NCBI RefSeq assembly: GCF_023856365.1
Contig: NC_064533.1
Span: 32,970,118 to 33,034,117 of the forward strand
Direction: 5' to 3'
Length of the DNA stretch: 64,000 bases
Origin: Brienomyrus brachyistius
Taxonomy: Eukaryota > Chordata > Actinopteri > Osteoglossiformes > Mormyridae
Shown: one piece after another, positions 63,733-64,000 of the stretch
How the letters are laid out: each line of letters opens with the position of its first letter
How positions within the stretch are numbered: position 1 is the stretch's first letter
Translations under genes and position numbers: made by a program
Notes under the pieces: generated by a model
The model's database searches: none
What the model saw: only the letters and a program-made list of their open reading frames with translations
Told to the model about the DNA's origin: nothing

Positions 63733-64000
63733 CATGCCCCCCTGCCCAAAAAAATGAAGAAAAACTCACCTCCCTGTGTGGTGGGGGGGATTGGGGAATC
63801 ACTTTCACTGGTGTCTGCGGCCTCTAGAAACTCCCGGGTGAATTTCCAGAATGTTTTGGAGGCCTGACTGGCACGGCGTGGGTTTGCGTGAGACTCCGTT
63901 TATACAATCATGCTTGAACACTAATTTCTGTTATAAATGTGTCGTTTAAGCATAGGTTTCAAAGAGAACATGCTAAAGCTGGGAAAGCTGGATGTGAAAG
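63733..64000 (+). other. ubr3: ubr3 3' UTR, cut by window end
   Basis: Non-coding sequence after the stop. No AATAAA or ATTAAA is seen before 64000, so the transcript continues beyond the window. Confidence 0.75.

Overview
This is vertebrate nuclear DNA, most likely from a ray-finned (teleost) fish. The evidence is long introns with GT-AG signals, Tc1/mariner, hAT and pogo relics, tRNA-derived SINEs, an RTE/Rex3-like LINE tail, many microsatellites, and two genes whose predicted proteins closely match vertebrate KLHL23 and UBR3. Species cannot be named from the sequence alone. There is no bacterial, plasmid or phage content.

Layout: 1-3376 holds the probable klhl23 promoter and 5' non-coding exon (donor at 941), then SINE remnants and an unclassified interspersed repeat. 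3377-8443 is klhl23 on the + strand: three coding exons, 562 codons plus stop, encoding a BTB-BACK-Kelch adaptor of CUL3 ubiquitin ligases. 8444-11126 is its AT-rich 3' UTR/flank and a GC-rich promoter for the next gene. 11127-63732 is ubr3 on the + strand: 39 coding exons that splice into one open frame of 1868 codons plus stop, with an N-terminal UBR zinc finger, a long helical body, a split RING-H2 and the C-terminal UBR domain. The window ends in the ubr3 3' UTR. Both genes serve ubiquitin ligation, but nothing here shows that they act together.

Every exon boundary was derived by hand from reading-frame continuity, splice signals and recall of vertebrate UBR3 and KLHL23. All phases close. 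One ubr3 intron (22389-22947) is AT-AC with U12-type donor and branch signals. Another (32464-34807) is best read as GC-AG.

The introns carry most of the unusual content. A 37-bp array of 49 units in intron 37 copies the exon 37 splice donor in tandem. Ten perfect copies of a 35-bp unit end just before the exon 13 acceptor. A 12-bp array of about 46 units lies in klhl23. A 161-bp fold-back element occurs once in each gene. A repeat family that I cannot classify occurs at four places. There are several deleted DNA transposons, and an unrecognised coding-like patch on the minus strand near 50 kb.
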